A stretch of 5,101 nt of DNA from Acidimicrobiales bacterium (lineage in GTDB: Bacteria; Actinomycetota; Acidimicrobiia; Acidimicrobiales; VFJN01), in assembly GCA_016936035.1 (NCBI GenBank), contig JAFGPU010000341.1, forward strand, positions 1-5,101, written 5' to 3'. Below are positions 4,962-5,101 of the stretch, piece after piece; position 1 is the stretch's first letter; each line of letters starts with the position of its first letter. Under the pieces are notes generated by a model. That model was not told the DNA's origin. It ran no database searches and saw nothing but the letters and a program-made list of their open reading frames with translations. The position numbers were made by a program, and so were the translations under genes.

Positions 4962-5101
4962 ATGGGCATGTTCGACGGCCGGGTCGCCGTGGTGACCGGC
5001 GGTGCGAGCGGCATCGGCGCGGCGACGTGCCGCGCCTTCGCAGCCGAGGGCGCACGCGTCGCCGTCGTCGACGTCGACGGTGACGGCGCCGCGGCGGTCG
5101 C
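4962..5101 (+). CDS. Short-chain dehydrogenase/reductase, N-terminal fragment
   Basis: Only the first 46 codons are present before the right edge. The start of a Rossmann fold is clear: beta strand RVAVVTGG, the glycine-rich NAD(P)-binding motif TGGASGIG (residues 12-19), then helix AATCRAFAAEG and second strand RVAVVDVD. The aspartate at the end of that second strand (VVDVD) favours NAD(H) over NADP(H) in classical SDRs. The substrate cannot be told without the active-site half. ATG at 4962 is preferred, with GGGAGG five bases upstream; ATG at 4968 is the alternative and would sit 11 bases from it. It is divergent from the LLM oxidoreductase, so shared control is possible but unproven. Confidence 0.9.
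   Translation, partial: MGMFDGRVAVVTGGASGIGAATCRAFAAEGARVAVVDVDGDGAAAV

Noticed and set aside
1..5101. CRISPR arrays, tRNA or rRNA genes, insertion sequences, phage or defence genes
   Set aside because: No spaced direct repeats, cloverleaf-like sequence, transposase, integrase or defence motifs were found; the window is nearly filled by the genes listed.

Overview
This is a GC-rich (roughly 70%), densely packed stretch of bacterial chromosome, most likely from an actinomycete (Actinomycetota). The base composition, a probable F420-dependent luciferase-like oxidoreductase, a small DUF7144-type membrane protein, an actinobacterial-style ArsR and ArsI/CadI, and apparently leaderless genes all point that way. 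The order or genus cannot be fixed from this sequence.

Left half (1-2487): an arsenic-resistance locus. On the minus strand, arsR (1597-1974) overlaps the ACR3 arsenite exporter gene acr3 (461-1600) by 4 bases (ATGA). It is followed by a MerR-family metal-type regulator (1-426, running off the left edge). The MerR gene has its own MerR-type promoter, whose -35 box contains the acr3 stop codon. arsI (2071-2487), a C-As lyase of the ArsI/CadI family, is transcribed the opposite way. It shares with arsR a 96-bp intergenic region holding a consensus -35 box and nested inverted repeats that look like ArsR operators. Together the genes form a coherent route: ArsI demethylates trivalent methylarsenite to As(III), ACR3 exports As(III), and ArsR senses the arsenical. 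No arsenate reductase or arsM is visible inside the window.

Middle (2518-3903): a four-helix DUF7144-type membrane protein (minus) and an aldose 1-epimerase-like mutarotase (plus) are divergently transcribed from a 48-bp gap. A 23-bp dyad in that gap runs into the epimerase start codon.

Right (3878-5101): a probable F420-dependent LLM-class oxidoreductase (minus) overlaps the epimerase tail to tail by 26 bp. It is divergent from the first 46 codons of a short-chain dehydrogenase/reductase (plus) that leaves the window. These genes look like ordinary chromosomal metabolism with no evident link to arsenic.

No tRNA, rRNA, CRISPR array, insertion sequence or convincing intrinsic terminator was seen. 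The most interesting parts are the MerR gene with its operator at the end of acr3, the mixed cysteine set of the ArsR, and the nested dyads between arsR and arsI.
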